Assembly: GCA_965227875.1 (NCBI GenBank)
Contig: OZ245783.1
Location: forward strand, 4,464,001-4,528,000
Direction: 5' to 3'
Length of the DNA: 64,000 bases
From: G965227875 sp965227875
Lineage (GTDB): Bacteria > Pseudomonadota > Alphaproteobacteria > Rhizobiales > JAJFHC01
Position 1 is the stretch's first letter; every line of letters begins with the position of its first letter. The notes beneath the pieces were generated by a model. That model ran no database searches. It had not been told where the DNA came from and saw only the letters and a program-made list of their open reading frames with translations. Shown here one piece after another: positions 26,428-35,994 of the stretch. The translations under genes were made by a program, and so were the position numbers.

Positions 26428-28276
26428 TCGTCACGCCGGCCGTTCGCCTCTCCGGCTTGGAACCGTCGCAGCCGCGCTGGTCGCTCTCGCGGTTTCGGTC
26501 CTCCCGCCCCGGGAGTCACAGGCGGAGCAACCCGAACCGGTCCACGGCATCGCCATGCATGGGCAACCGTCGCTCCCGGCGGACTTCGGACACCTCCCCT
26601 ATACCGATCCGACCGCACCGCGCGGCGGCGGCCTGAGGCTGGCGCGGATCGGGACGTTCGACAGCACGAACCCCTACATCGTCAGGGGCGTGCCGGTCTG
26701 GGGGGTGCGCGAATACGTCCACGAGAGCCTTCTGGCGCGCAATCTCGACGAGCCGTTCTCGCTCTATGGCCTTCTTGCCGAACGGATCGTCATGCCGGCC
26801 GACCGGAGCTGGGTCGAGTTCCGGTTGCGCGAGGAGGCCCGGTTTTCCGACGGCCGCCCGGTGGAGGCCGCCGACGTCGCCTATTCCCTCGAAACCCTTC
26901 GGGGTCATGGCCGGCCCAATTTCGCGGCCTACTATGACAAGGTGAGCGCGGTCGAGGTGCCCGACCGCCACACCATCCGTTTTCGTTTCTCCGAGGCCGC
27001 GGACAGGGAATTGCCGCTGATCCTCGGTCTGATGCCGGTCATCGCCCGGCACGCGACCTCGCCGGAGACATTCGAGGAAAGCACCACCGCGCCCCCGGTC
27101 GGGTCCGGCCCCTATGTCATGTCGGCGCTGGACCCCGGAAAGTCCGTCACCTACGCACGCAACCGCGACTATTGGGGCGACGGTCTGCCCATAAACCGCG
27201 GCCGCTACAATTTCGACCGGATCGACATCGTCTATTACCGCGACAAGAGCACCCTGTTCGAAGGCTTCCGCAAGGGCCTGCACGATTTTCATGTCGAGAA
27301 GGACCCGGCCCGGTGGGCGACCGGCTACGAGTTCCCCGCCGTGCGCGACGGCCTAGTGATCCGGGAGGAGGTCGAAACGGCCCTGCCGTCGGGCATGTCC
27401 GCCTTCGTGCTCAACACCCGCCGGCCGAGGCTTTCGGACATACGAGTCCGCCGCGCCCTCCTGCTCCTGTTCAACGGCGAATGGATCAACCGGAATCTCT
27501 ATCACGGCCTCTACGAACGCACGCAGAGCTACTACGACAGGTCGGAATTGTCGTCGCGCGGACGCCCTGCGGACGCCTTCGAGAAGGCCCTCCTGGACAC
27601 GCTGCAGGTGCCGCTCCCGGCCAGCCTCGAGGAAGGCACATACCTCGTGCCGCCGGGAGACAGGTCGGGCAGGAACCGCGCCGCCCGGAGGGAAGCCCTC
27701 GCCCTGTTCCGACAGGCCGGTTACGCGGTCCGCGACGGTCGGTTGATCGATTCGGCGTCGAATGCGCCCTTTGAGCTCGAGTTCGTCGTTCCGACGCGCC
27801 GCGACGAACGTCTGGCGCTGGTCTACGCCGAGAGCCTGCGCGGGATCGGAATTGGCACCAGCGTACGCCTGGTGGATTCCTCACAGTTCGAAAACCGTAA
27901 GCAAAACTATGACTTCGACGTGATCCCCTACTTCTGGTTCGCGTCCCTTTCGCCGGGCAACGAACAGCAGTTCTACTGGGGGTCGCAGGGCCGCGACACG
28001 CCGGGAACTAGAAACTATATGGGCGCGGAGAATCCCGTTATAGATTCCCTGATTGCGGAAATGCTGAGAGTCCGCAAGCGCGAGCATTTCGTGTCCACTG
28101 TCAGGGCGCTCGATCGCGTTCTCCTGTCGCAGGTTTATGTGATCCCGTTGTTTCACCAGCCTCGGCAGTGGATTGCACGGTGGCGGCACTTGGGACGCCC
28201 GCAAAGGGACTCGCTGTACGGATACGTGCTGGACGCCTGGTGGCACGATCCGGTGGGAGGGGGAACGGGTGAATGA
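26399..28276 (+). CDS. Family 5 extracellular solute-binding protein (YejA-like)
   Basis: A 625-residue periplasmic binding protein with a signal peptide (hydrophobic core about 22-37, cleavage near ESQAEQ). Family 5 marks: FDSTNPYIVRGVPVWG, the signature region RFSDGRPVEAADVAYSLETL, and VGSGPYVMSALDPGKSVTY. The closest group is YejA (oligopeptide/microcin C type). No permease or ATPase is adjacent; instead it overlaps hspQ upstream and the adenylate-forming gene downstream (ATGA). Its partner transporter must be elsewhere, or it may act alone as a binding protein. Confidence 0.9.
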   Translation: MKSCPCPRTSRHAGRSPLRLGTVAAALVALAVSVLPPRESQAEQPEPVHGIAMHGQPSLPADFGHLPYTDPTAPRGGGLRLARIGTFDSTNPYIVRGVPVWGVREYVHESLLARNLDEPFSLYGLLAERIVMPADRSWVEFRLREEARFSDGRPVEAADVAYSLETLRGHGRPNFAAYYDKVSAVEVPDRHTIRFRFSEAADRELPLILGLMPVIARHATSPETFEESTTAPPVGSGPYVMSALDPGKSVTYARNRDYWGDGLPINRGRYNFDRIDIVYYRDKSTLFEGFRKGLHDFHVEKDPARWATGYEFPAVRDGLVIREEVETALPSGMSAFVLNTRRPRLSDIRVRRALLLLFNGEWINRNLYHGLYERTQSYYDRSELSSRGRPADAFEKALLDTLQVPLPASLEEGTYLVPPGDRSGRNRAARREALALFRQAGYAVRDGRLIDSASNAPFELEFVVPTRRDERLALVYAESLRGIGIGTSVRLVDSSQFENRKQNYDFDVIPYFWFASLSPGNEQQFYWGSQGRDTPGTRNYMGAENPVIDSLIAEMLRVRKREHFVSTVRALDRVLLSQVYVIPLFHQPRQWIARWRHLGRPQRDSLYGYVLDAWWHDPVGGGTGE

Positions 28277-29958
28277 TCCTGACTGATGCGGCGACCATCA
28301 AGTCCAACACGGCGTCAGGTGTCTGGGGGCGCGCCGATCTCGGGTCTATTTTTTCCCGGACGGCCAGGAGCCACCCCGACCGGCTGGCCGTGGCCGATGC
28401 GCCCAACAGGTCCGATATCATGGCGGGCCGGACCCGCCGGCTGACCTATGCCGAACTCGATCGGGTGGCCGGACGCCTGGCACGCACTTTCCACGATGTT
28501 GGGCTCATCGAAGGCGACGTGGTCGCCATGCAACTCCCGAACACGGTTGAACAGGTCGCGGTTTTCCTGGCCTGCGCGCGGCTCGGGCTGATCCTCTCGC
28601 CTGTGCCGCTCATGTGGCGCGAATACGAACTCACCGGGGCCCTGCCGCTGATATCGCCCAAGGCGCTGATATCGATCACCGACATCGTCGGCCGCAATCA
28701 TGCGGACATGATGCGTTACGCGGCGGTGGAGATGGTGAGCGTGCGTTTCGTCATGGCCTTCGGGGAAGATGTGCCCGACGGCGTGATCCCGCTCGACGGC
28801 ATCTTCGACGATGACGACCCGGAAGCCGGCATGCCGGAACCGACACCGCCGGACGCCAACAAGGTCATGACGATCTGCTGGTCGGGCGGCTCGCATCCGC
28901 AACCCTGCCCGGTGCCGCGGTCCCACAACCAGTGGATCGCCGCCGGGCTGATGTCGCTGCTCGAAGGCAAACTCCCCCAGGCCGCCCGGGTCCTGTCGCC
29001 CTACCCCTTCACCGGCCTCGTGCCCATCGGCGTGTTCTTCGTTCCGTGGCTGCTGAGCGGCGGCACCTTGTGTCTCCATCATCCGTTCGACATGGACGTG
29101 TTCATGAGCCAGCTGGCCGAGAACGAAATCCAGTTCACGGGCCTTCCGCCCGCCGTCCTCGACGCCTTGCGGAGCGAAGGCGCGTTCGGTTCCGCTGGAG
29201 CGGGCGCCAGCCTGGTCTCGCTCGGATGCCTGTGGCCAAGCCCGTACCTGCCGGAAGACGCCCACGAGCGTGCCGTGGACCTGAAGACGCCCGTCGTGGA
29301 TATCCGCGCCTTCGGCGAAATGGCCTACGTGGCGCGCAAACGCGTCGCAAACGAACGGCCATGCCTCATTCGCCACGGCGAGACGACCGCGCCCTCCGGG
29401 TCCGAGGCAGGGCCTGTGCTTCTCTCGACCCGGGTGCGCGGCGGGGCCGTCTCCAACAACCAGCAGTCGAGCCTGCTTGCCGGCGACCTGATGATCCGCA
29501 GCCCGATGATGTTCGACTGCTTCTTTCCCAGTGCCGTGCCGGGTTCCGACGACCCGACGCTCGAGCGCGATTCGCAGGGTTATGTGAACACCGGCCTGCG
29601 CTGCCAGTTCGTGGGCGCAGGAAAGCCCTCGCTCGATTGTGTACGTCGTGAAGGCAGCGTCATTTATCATGGCGGCATGTCCATATCGGCGGCCGAGCTC
29701 GACAGGCTCTACGCCGGTCATGACCAGTTGTCCGATGCGGCGGCCTTTACCTTCGACGATCCTGTCATGGGCGAACGCATCATCGCCGCCCTCGTCCCCA
29801 GCCCCGGAATGACGGTCACCTTCGAGGATCTCGCGGGATACCTGCGCGAGCGCAAGGTCGCGGCCTACAAGGTGCCCGACCGCGTCATCACGGTGAAGAT
29901 GATCCCGCGCGACGAACGTGGCGAGGTGCTGCGCGACCAGGTGCTCGATCAGATATAG
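28273..29958 (+). CDS. Degenerate adenylate-forming (AMP-binding) protein, probably catalytically dead
   Basis: A 561-residue protein with the overall fold and length of acyl-CoA synthetases (RRLTYAELDRVAGRLARTF, VAMQLPNTVEQVAVFLACARLG, C-terminal VAAYKVPDRVITVKMIPR). The catalytic motifs are eroded. The P-loop that should read TSGTTGxPKG is SGGSHPQPCP (from Ser204), the YxTGD motif reads YVNTGL, and the C-terminal GK lysine is Glu551 (ERGEVLRD). It is therefore probably a non-catalytic partner. It is coupled to the upstream binding protein (ATGA) and is 7 bases before an intact homologue. Confidence 0.85.
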   Translation: MILTDAATIKSNTASGVWGRADLGSIFSRTARSHPDRLAVADAPNRSDIMAGRTRRLTYAELDRVAGRLARTFHDVGLIEGDVVAMQLPNTVEQVAVFLACARLGLILSPVPLMWREYELTGALPLISPKALISITDIVGRNHADMMRYAAVEMVSVRFVMAFGEDVPDGVIPLDGIFDDDDPEAGMPEPTPPDANKVMTICWSGGSHPQPCPVPRSHNQWIAAGLMSLLEGKLPQAARVLSPYPFTGLVPIGVFFVPWLLSGGTLCLHHPFDMDVFMSQLAENEIQFTGLPPAVLDALRSEGAFGSAGAGASLVSLGCLWPSPYLPEDAHERAVDLKTPVVDIRAFGEMAYVARKRVANERPCLIRHGETTAPSGSEAGPVLLSTRVRGGAVSNNQQSSLLAGDLMIRSPMMFDCFFPSAVPGSDDPTLERDSQGYVNTGLRCQFVGAGKPSLDCVRREGSVIYHGGMSISAAELDRLYAGHDQLSDAAAFTFDDPVMGERIIAALVPSPGMTVTFEDLAGYLRERKVAAYKVPDRVITVKMIPRDERGEVLRDQVLDQI

Positions 29959-29965
29959 TCGGCCG

Positions 29966-31534
29966 ATGGACCATTCCTATCGCGGAGAACGTCCGCCCGG
30001 ACGTCTCAATCTCGCCCGCTATTGCATCGGGGCGCAGGCTGAAAACGATCCCGCAAAAACGGCGCTCGTCGTCGTGGAGGATCTGAACGACCCCTCGGCC
30101 CGCCAGACCTGGACATACGGTCGCCTCGACCAGGCCGTGCGCCGGTTCGGCCAGGGTCTGCGCGACTGCGGGCTCGAACCCGGCGACCGGATTCTGGTGC
30201 GCATGCGCAACACGACCGAGTTCGCGTTCGTCTTCTTCGGCGCCATGTCTGCGGGGATCGTGCCGATCCCCTCATCCGAACAGCTTTCGCCGCGTGAGGT
30301 TGCGTATATCCTCGGGGACTCGGGCGCGGCGGCCGTCGCCCTTTCCGACGGTCTCGACATGCCCGACGACCATTCGGACGTGAACGTTATCCGGGAGTCC
30401 GACCTCGAGGCCTTTCACCTGCTTCCGGTGCCGGACTATGCGGACACCCATGCCGAAGACCCCGCGTTCCTCATCTACACATCGGGTACGTCGGGGAGCC
30501 CGAAAGGGGTTCTCCATGCCCACAGGTCGATCTGGGGACGTCGGCCCATGTACGACGGCTGGTACGGCATCACCGCTGAAGACGTGATGGTGCATGCCGG
30601 GGCGTTCAACTGGACCTACACGCTCGGTGTCGGGATCAGCGATCCGCTCGCCAACGGGGCCACGACGGTGGTCTTCACCGGAACCAAGGAGCCGGGTGTC
30701 TGGCCTACACTGGTGAACCTTGTGTCGGGGACGATTTTTGCCTCCGTACCAAGCGTTTATCGGCAGATGTTGAAGTATTGTCCGGACGGCGGCCTGGATA
30801 TGCCGACCCTGCGGCACTGCCTGACGGCGGGCGAACCCATGCCCGTCGACGTGGCGTCCGAATGGATCGAACGCACAGGCAAGCCGCTCTACGAGGCGCT
30901 CGGCATGAGCGAAATCTCCACATATGTCTCCTGTTCACCGACCGTGCCTGTCAAACCCGGCTCTCCCGGACGCGCACAGCCGGGCCGAAGCGTCGCCATA
31001 CTCCCGATCGAAGACGGCGGGGACGAGCCCTTGAATGCCGGTCGATCGGGCCTTCTGGCGGTCCATCGTACCGATCCGGGGTTGATGCTGCGCTACTGGA
31101 ACCGTCCCGAGGAGACCGCTGCGACCTATCGTGGCGACTGGTTCGTCGGCGGTGATGTAGCATCCATGGACGAGGACGGATATGTCTGGTTCGAGGGCCG
31201 CGCCGACGACGTCATGAACGCTATGGGCTATCGGGTCTCGCCGGCCGAGGTGGAAGCCGTCGTCTCGGAATGTGCGTTTGTTTCCGAATGCGCGGTCACG
31301 GAAATCGAGGTGCGCCACAACGTGTCGGTCATTGCCGCATTTGTCGTTCCCGAACCGGGCTGCGAGGTGGACCGCAACGCCCTCCTCGCGCATGCGCAGT
31401 CGAGGCTGGCACGCTACAAGTGTCCGCGCGAGGTTGTGGTGGTCGAAAATCTTCCGCGCACCGGCAACGGAAAACTCGTCCGCAAATCGTTGAAACAGGT
31501 GTATGCCGCCATGACGGCGGGCCAAACCTCTTAG
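29966..31534 (+). CDS. Adenylate-forming acyl/aryl-CoA ligase (intact)
   Basis: A 522-residue AMP-dependent synthetase with all motifs: YTSGTSGSPKGVLHAH P-loop, YEALGMSEIS (A5), GGDVASMDEDGYVWFEGRADD (A7-A8) and catalytic Lys503 in PRTGNGKLVRK. The FVGGDVASMDEDGYV and NAMGYRVSPAEVE segments resemble benzoate/medium-chain acyl-CoA synthetases. The start at 29966 lies 7 bases after the degenerate paralogue. The pair plus the solute-binding protein suggest uptake and activation of an organic acid (inference). Confidence 0.9.
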   Translation: MDHSYRGERPPGRLNLARYCIGAQAENDPAKTALVVVEDLNDPSARQTWTYGRLDQAVRRFGQGLRDCGLEPGDRILVRMRNTTEFAFVFFGAMSAGIVPIPSSEQLSPREVAYILGDSGAAAVALSDGLDMPDDHSDVNVIRESDLEAFHLLPVPDYADTHAEDPAFLIYTSGTSGSPKGVLHAHRSIWGRRPMYDGWYGITAEDVMVHAGAFNWTYTLGVGISDPLANGATTVVFTGTKEPGVWPTLVNLVSGTIFASVPSVYRQMLKYCPDGGLDMPTLRHCLTAGEPMPVDVASEWIERTGKPLYEALGMSEISTYVSCSPTVPVKPGSPGRAQPGRSVAILPIEDGGDEPLNAGRSGLLAVHRTDPGLMLRYWNRPEETAATYRGDWFVGGDVASMDEDGYVWFEGRADDVMNAMGYRVSPAEVEAVVSECAFVSECAVTEIEVRHNVSVIAAFVVPEPGCEVDRNALLAHAQSRLARYKCPREVVVVENLPRTGNGKLVRKSLKQVYAAMTAGQTS

Positions 31535-31550
31535 ACGAAGGAGCATGCGA

Positions 31551-31712
31551 ATGCCGCGCGACAGTGAATTGCGGCGGGCGCCGGCGCGGCGAAACCCCAT
31601 TGCGGCGGGGCTGCGCAACTTCCGGCACAAGGTCGAAAAGGGCCGGAAACAGTACGTCCGCCACGAAAAACACAAAAAATCTTCGGTCGATGAAACGGAT
31701 ATGCGACACTGA
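31551..31712 (+). CDS. Small basic ArfA-like protein (53 residues)
   Basis: Found by reading the gap after the ligase gene. AAGGAG (31538-31543) stands 7 bases before the ATG at 31551, and the frame ends TGA at 31712. The product is very basic. Its core, NPIAAGLRNFRHKVEKGRK then QYVRHEKHKK, resembles the ArfA ribosome-rescue motif (FRxRVEKxKKGKGSYxRKxKH in E. coli). ArfA recruits RF2 to ribosomes stalled on non-stop mRNA. No in-gene terminator hairpin like that of E. coli arfA is obvious. An alternative is an unrelated RNA-binding peptide. The start ATG at 31545 is too close to the ribosome site. Confidence 0.55.
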   Translation: MPRDSELRRAPARRNPIAAGLRNFRHKVEKGRKQYVRHEKHKKSSVDETDMRH

Positions 31713-31743
31713 GGCTATATCCCTTTCACGACCGGAGACAAAC

Positions 31744-32421
31744 ATGTCAGACCGTACCGTCCAGATCGACATCGTATCGGACGTGATGTGCCCCTGGTGC
31801 CTCATCGGAAAACGCCGTTTCGAAAAAGCCCTCGCCCTCCGTCCGGATGTTGACGTTGACGTAAGGTGGCGACCGTTCCAGCTCGACCCCACCCTGCCTG
31901 AGGAAGGCATGGACCGCCGGGAATACCTTGCGAGGAAATTCGGAGGCGACGAACGGGCGGACCAGATCTACCAGAACGTGCGGGATGCCGGTGCCCAGGA
32001 AGGCATTCCGTTCGCCTTCGAGAAGATCGAGTATTCTTCCAACACGCTCAACGCCCACCGCGTGATCCGCTGGGCCGCGACGGCAGGCTGTCAGGACGAA
32101 GTCGTCGAACGCCTCTTCAACATGTATTTCCTGGAAGGGCGCAACATCGGCGACAAGGAGGTCCTGAAGGAGGCCGCGGTCGATGCCGGCATGGACGAGG
32201 AACTCGTCACGCGTCTCCTCGCCACCGATGCCGATCGCGACATGGTCGAGAACGAGATCGAACTCGCCCGCAAGATCGGCGTCACGGGCGTGCCGTGTTT
32301 CATCGTCGACAACAAGTATGTGGTCATGGGCGCGGAACAGCCCGAGACCATCGCGGGCGCCATCGACCTTGCCCTCAAGGGCGAAACCGAGGAGCCCGTC
32401 AACCAGGCCGGTCCCCAATAG
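31744..32421 (+). CDS. DsbA-family oxidoreductase (FrnE-like)
   Basis: A 225-residue thioredoxin-fold protein with inserted helical domain. The active site is C16-P-W-C19 in DVMCPWCLIGKRRFEKAL. The cis-Pro loop is GVTGVPCFIVDNKYVVMGAEQPE. There is no signal peptide, as in cytoplasmic FrnE/polyketide-related DsbA proteins. It has its own GGAG ribosome site at 31 bases after the small basic gene. Confidence 0.9.
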   Translation: MSDRTVQIDIVSDVMCPWCLIGKRRFEKALALRPDVDVDVRWRPFQLDPTLPEEGMDRREYLARKFGGDERADQIYQNVRDAGAQEGIPFAFEKIEYSSNTLNAHRVIRWAATAGCQDEVVERLFNMYFLEGRNIGDKEVLKEAAVDAGMDEELVTRLLATDADRDMVENEIELARKIGVTGVPCFIVDNKYVVMGAEQPETIAGAIDLALKGETEEPVNQAGPQ

Positions 32422-32458
32422 CCCTCGGTGATGTCGGCCGGGGCGTGTGAATGCCCCG

Positions 32459-35400
32459 TCAGGCGGCCCTGGGAGCTGCTTCCGCGATCCGCACAAGCTG
32501 TTTCATCACGATGAAAGCGCCCTGGAGCCGTTCTTCGGGCGTTTCCCAGTCGCGCACGAGCACCAGCCGGTGATCGGCCTTGAGCTTGGCGAGGCTGCCC
32601 TGCTCGGCAATGAAACCCACGAGGCCTTCCGGGTTCGAAAAACTGTCGTTCCGGAACCGCAGGACGACCCCCTTCGGGCCGGCATCGACGTTGGAGACGC
32701 CGGCGGCGCGGCACAGGAGCTTGATGGCCACGACCTTGAGCAGGTGCTCGACTTCATCCGGCAGCGGACCGAAGCGATCGATCAGTTCCGCCCCGAAGCC
32801 GTCGATTTCCTCCTGGCTTTCCAGCGAGGACAGTCGGCGGTAGAGCCCCATGCGCAGTTGCAGGTCGGACACGTAGGTCTCGGGAATGAGAACCGCAGTG
32901 CCGATGTTGATCTGCGGCGACCACTGGCTGTCGTCCGCGGCGCTGTCGTCGCCCGCGCGAAGGCTCGCGACGGCCTCTTCGAGCATGTCCTGGTAGAGCT
33001 CGAAGCCGACTTCCTTGATGTGCCCCGACTGTTCCTCGCCCAGAAGGTTGCCGGCCCCGCGGATGTCGAGATCGTGGCTGGCGAGGTTGAAACCGGCCCC
33101 GAGCGAATCGAGCGATTGAAGGACCTGCAGGCGTTTCTCCGCCGTCGCCGTGAGAACCTTCCCGGCCGGCACCGTGAACAGGGCGTAGGCGCGTGTCTTC
33201 GACCGTCCCACCCGGCCCCGCAGCTGGTAGAGCTGGGCGAGACCGAACATGTCCGCACGGTGGACGATCAGGGTATTCGCGGTCGGAATGTCGAGCCCGG
33301 ACTCGACGATCGTGGTCGACAGAAGGACATCGAACTTGCGGTCATAGAACGCCGTCATGATGTCTTCGAGCTGACCCGGAGCCATCTGGCCATGGGCGAC
33401 GGCGACCTTCACCTCGGGGATATGGTCGGCGATGAAGGCGCGGGTCTCTTCGAGGTCCGAAACCCGGGGACAGACATAGAAGGTCTGTCCGCCGCGATAG
33501 AGTTCCCGCAGCATCGCCTCGCGCAGGATGACCGGGTCGAAGGGCGAGATGAACGTGCGCACCGCCAGCCGGTCGACCGGTGGCGTCGCGATGAGCGAAA
33601 GCTCGCGCACCCCGGTGAGTGCGAGTTGCAGCGTCCTGGGGATCGGGGTCGCGCTCAGCGTCAGCACATGGACGTTCGACCTCAGGTCCTTGAGCTTTTC
33701 CTTGTGGGCGACACCGAAATGCTGCTCCTCGTCGATGATCAGCAGTCCGAGATCGCGAAACTTCACCGATTTGCCCAGCAGCGCGTGGGTGCCGATCACG
33801 ATGTCGACCTCGCCCGAGGCCAGGCCGCGCTTCGTCTCGTTGATCTGCTTGGTGCCCACGAGCCGTGACGCCTGCTCGATGCGCACCGGATAGCCCTTGA
33901 ACCGTTCGCAGAACGTGTTGAAATGCTGGCGCGCCAGCAGGGTTGTCGGGACGACCACCGCGACCTGCTTGCCGGCCATGGCCGCGACGAAGGCCGAACG
34001 CAGCGCCACCTCGGTCTTGCCGAAACCAACGTCGCCGCAGACCAGCCGGTCCATGGGCCGCCCGCTGCCGAGATCCTCGAGCACGGCCTCGATGGACCGC
34101 AACTGGTCCTCCGTTTCCTCGAACGGAAACCGCGCGCAGAACTCCTCGTAGCCGATCCCGTCGGTCGGCAGGACGTCGCCGCTCTTCAGCATGCGCGCGG
34201 CAGCTGTCTTGATGAGCTTCTCGGCGATTTCCCGCAGGCGTTCCTTGAGTTTGGCCTTTCGCGCCTGCCAGCCGGAGCCGCCCAGCTTGTCGAGCTGCGC
34301 GCCGGCTTCCTCCGATCCGTATCGGCTGAGGAGCTCGATGTTCTCGACGGGCAGATAGAGCCTGTCGCCGCCGGAATAGGATAGATGCAGGCAGTCGTGC
34401 GGCGCTCCCTGAACCTCGATGGTCGCCAGGCCCTCGAAACGGCCAATGCCGTGGTCGACATGGACCACGAGATCGCCCGGCGCGATGCTCGAGACTTCGG
34501 TGAGGAAATCCCCGGCACGCTTGGCCCGCCGCGCCCGGCGGATCAGCCGGTCGCCGAGAATGTCCTGTTCCGCGATAACCGCCAGATCGGGCGTCTCGAA
34601 TCCGGATTCCAGGCCGAGAATGGCGAATCCTGTCCGCGGCGCGTCCGGTCCGGACATGTCCGTCCAGTTGTCGATGATGCCGGTATTTTCGAGCCCGTGA
34701 TCGGTGAGAACGTGCAGAAGGCGGTCCCTCGCGCCATCCGACCAGCTTGCGACGATGGTCTTCTTGCCCGATGCGCGGAGGCCGGCGATGTGTTCGACGA
34801 CCGCTTCGAAGACGTTGCGGCCCGCTTCCGCCCGTTCCGGTGCAAAACTTCGCCCGCCGCGTCCGGACAGGCTGTACACCTTGCCGCCGCTCTCCGACGC
34901 GGGCTGTTCGAACGGCGTGATGATCCGCAACGGAACCGCGTCGAGCCGCGTAGACCAGTCTTCCTCGGTCAGGTACAGCGCTTCCGGCGGCATCGGCTTG
35001 TACGGGGCCGCGCCGTAGGTGTCCTGTTCCCGGGCGCTCACCCGCGCGTCGTAGTACTCGCGGATCTGTTCCAGTCTCGAATCGCGCGCGTCCTGGGCGT
35101 GGTGGTCGAGAAAGACCGGACTTTCGCCAAGATAGTCGAAGAGCGTGACCAGGCCTTCGTGGAACAGCGGCAGCCAGTGTTCCATCCCCTCGAAGCGCCG
35201 GCCCTGCGAAATCGCCTCGTAGAGCGGGTCCGCGTCGGTGACCGCGCCGAACTGCGCGAGATAACCGGACCTGAAACGCCTGATCGTGTCTTCTGTCAGC
35301 AGGACTTCGCTCGCCGGCAGAAGACTGACCTCGTTGCGTTGGCCGGTCGTGCGCTGGGTCTCGGGGTCGAAATTGCGGATCGATTCCAGCGTGTCGCCAA

Positions 35401-35980
35401 AGAAGTCGAGGCGCACGGGATTGGGGGTGCCGGGTGCGAAAATGTCGACTATGCCGCCCCGGATGGCGAAATCGCCGGGCTCCATGACGGTGCCCGTGCG
35501 GCTGAACCCGTTCTTGGCGAGATAATCCGTGAGCTCGTCGAGCGAGACACGATTGCCCGGCCTCGCGGTCCAGGTCGTCTCCGCGATGAGTTCCGGCAGG
35601 AGAACACGCTGCAGCAGTGCGTTCACCGTCGTCACGACCACGCGCTGCGGTCCGTCCCCTTCCTCGCGTGTCGCCGCGAGGGCAGCAAGCGTCGCCATGC
35701 GGGTCGATACGATATCGCCGTGCGGCGAAACCCGGTCATACGGCTGGCAGTCCCAGGCCGGAAAGGCCAGTGTTTCGATCTCCGGGGCGAAAAACCGCAG
35801 GGAATCGAGTGTCGACGCGAGCCTCTGGTCATCGCGCGCCACGTACAGAACGGCCTTGCCGTCGGACGGGCCGCGATGCAGTCTCGCCGCGTCGGCGAGA
35901 ACGAGGCCTTCGAGCCCTTCGGGTACGCCGCAGAGGGTGAGAGGTTCACGCCCTCCCACGATATCGGGTAGAATCGTCAT
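32459..35980 (-). CDS. mfd: Transcription-repair coupling factor Mfd
   Basis: A 1173-residue DNA translocase that removes RNA polymerase stalled at lesions and recruits UvrA. The N-terminal third is UvrB-like. A CarD-like polymerase-interaction domain follows near 490-560 (LVVHVDHGIGRFEGL, SYSGGDRLYLPVENI). Then come helicase motifs Walker A GDVGFGKTEVALR, IIDEEQHFGV, LSATPIPRTLQ and the RecG-shared TRG motif LRGRVGRSKTRAY. The C-terminal TRCF domain closes the protein. It follows sdhE by 14 bases on the same strand. Confidence 0.97.
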   Translation of the reverse strand: MTILPDIVGGREPLTLCGVPEGLEGLVLADAARLHRGPSDGKAVLYVARDDQRLASTLDSLRFFAPEIETLAFPAWDCQPYDRVSPHGDIVSTRMATLAALAATREEGDGPQRVVVTTVNALLQRVLLPELIAETTWTARPGNRVSLDELTDYLAKNGFSRTGTVMEPGDFAIRGGIVDIFAPGTPNPVRLDFFGDTLESIRNFDPETQRTTGQRNEVSLLPASEVLLTEDTIRRFRSGYLAQFGAVTDADPLYEAISQGRRFEGMEHWLPLFHEGLVTLFDYLGESPVFLDHHAQDARDSRLEQIREYYDARVSAREQDTYGAAPYKPMPPEALYLTEEDWSTRLDAVPLRIITPFEQPASESGGKVYSLSGRGGRSFAPERAEAGRNVFEAVVEHIAGLRASGKKTIVASWSDGARDRLLHVLTDHGLENTGIIDNWTDMSGPDAPRTGFAILGLESGFETPDLAVIAEQDILGDRLIRRARRAKRAGDFLTEVSSIAPGDLVVHVDHGIGRFEGLATIEVQGAPHDCLHLSYSGGDRLYLPVENIELLSRYGSEEAGAQLDKLGGSGWQARKAKLKERLREIAEKLIKTAAARMLKSGDVLPTDGIGYEEFCARFPFEETEDQLRSIEAVLEDLGSGRPMDRLVCGDVGFGKTEVALRSAFVAAMAGKQVAVVVPTTLLARQHFNTFCERFKGYPVRIEQASRLVGTKQINETKRGLASGEVDIVIGTHALLGKSVKFRDLGLLIIDEEQHFGVAHKEKLKDLRSNVHVLTLSATPIPRTLQLALTGVRELSLIATPPVDRLAVRTFISPFDPVILREAMLRELYRGGQTFYVCPRVSDLEETRAFIADHIPEVKVAVAHGQMAPGQLEDIMTAFYDRKFDVLLSTTIVESGLDIPTANTLIVHRADMFGLAQLYQLRGRVGRSKTRAYALFTVPAGKVLTATAEKRLQVLQSLDSLGAGFNLASHDLDIRGAGNLLGEEQSGHIKEVGFELYQDMLEEAVASLRAGDDSAADDSQWSPQINIGTAVLIPETYVSDLQLRMGLYRRLSSLESQEEIDGFGAELIDRFGPLPDEVEHLLKVVAIKLLCRAAGVSNVDAGPKGVVLRFRNDSFSNPEGLVGFIAEQGSLAKLKADHRLVLVRDWETPEERLQGAFIVMKQLVRIAEAAPRAA

Positions 35981-35994
35981 GCGTCGGAAACGTT

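Noticed and set aside
32439..32458. CGGGGC/GCCCCG hairpin between the DsbA-like gene and mfd
   Set aside because: Six pairs with an eight-base loop and no T-run; too weak to call a terminator.
34385..35971. Plus-strand frames of 470-530 codons antisense to mfd
   Set aside because: No conserved domains, no ribosome sites, and mfd is unmistakable on the other strand.
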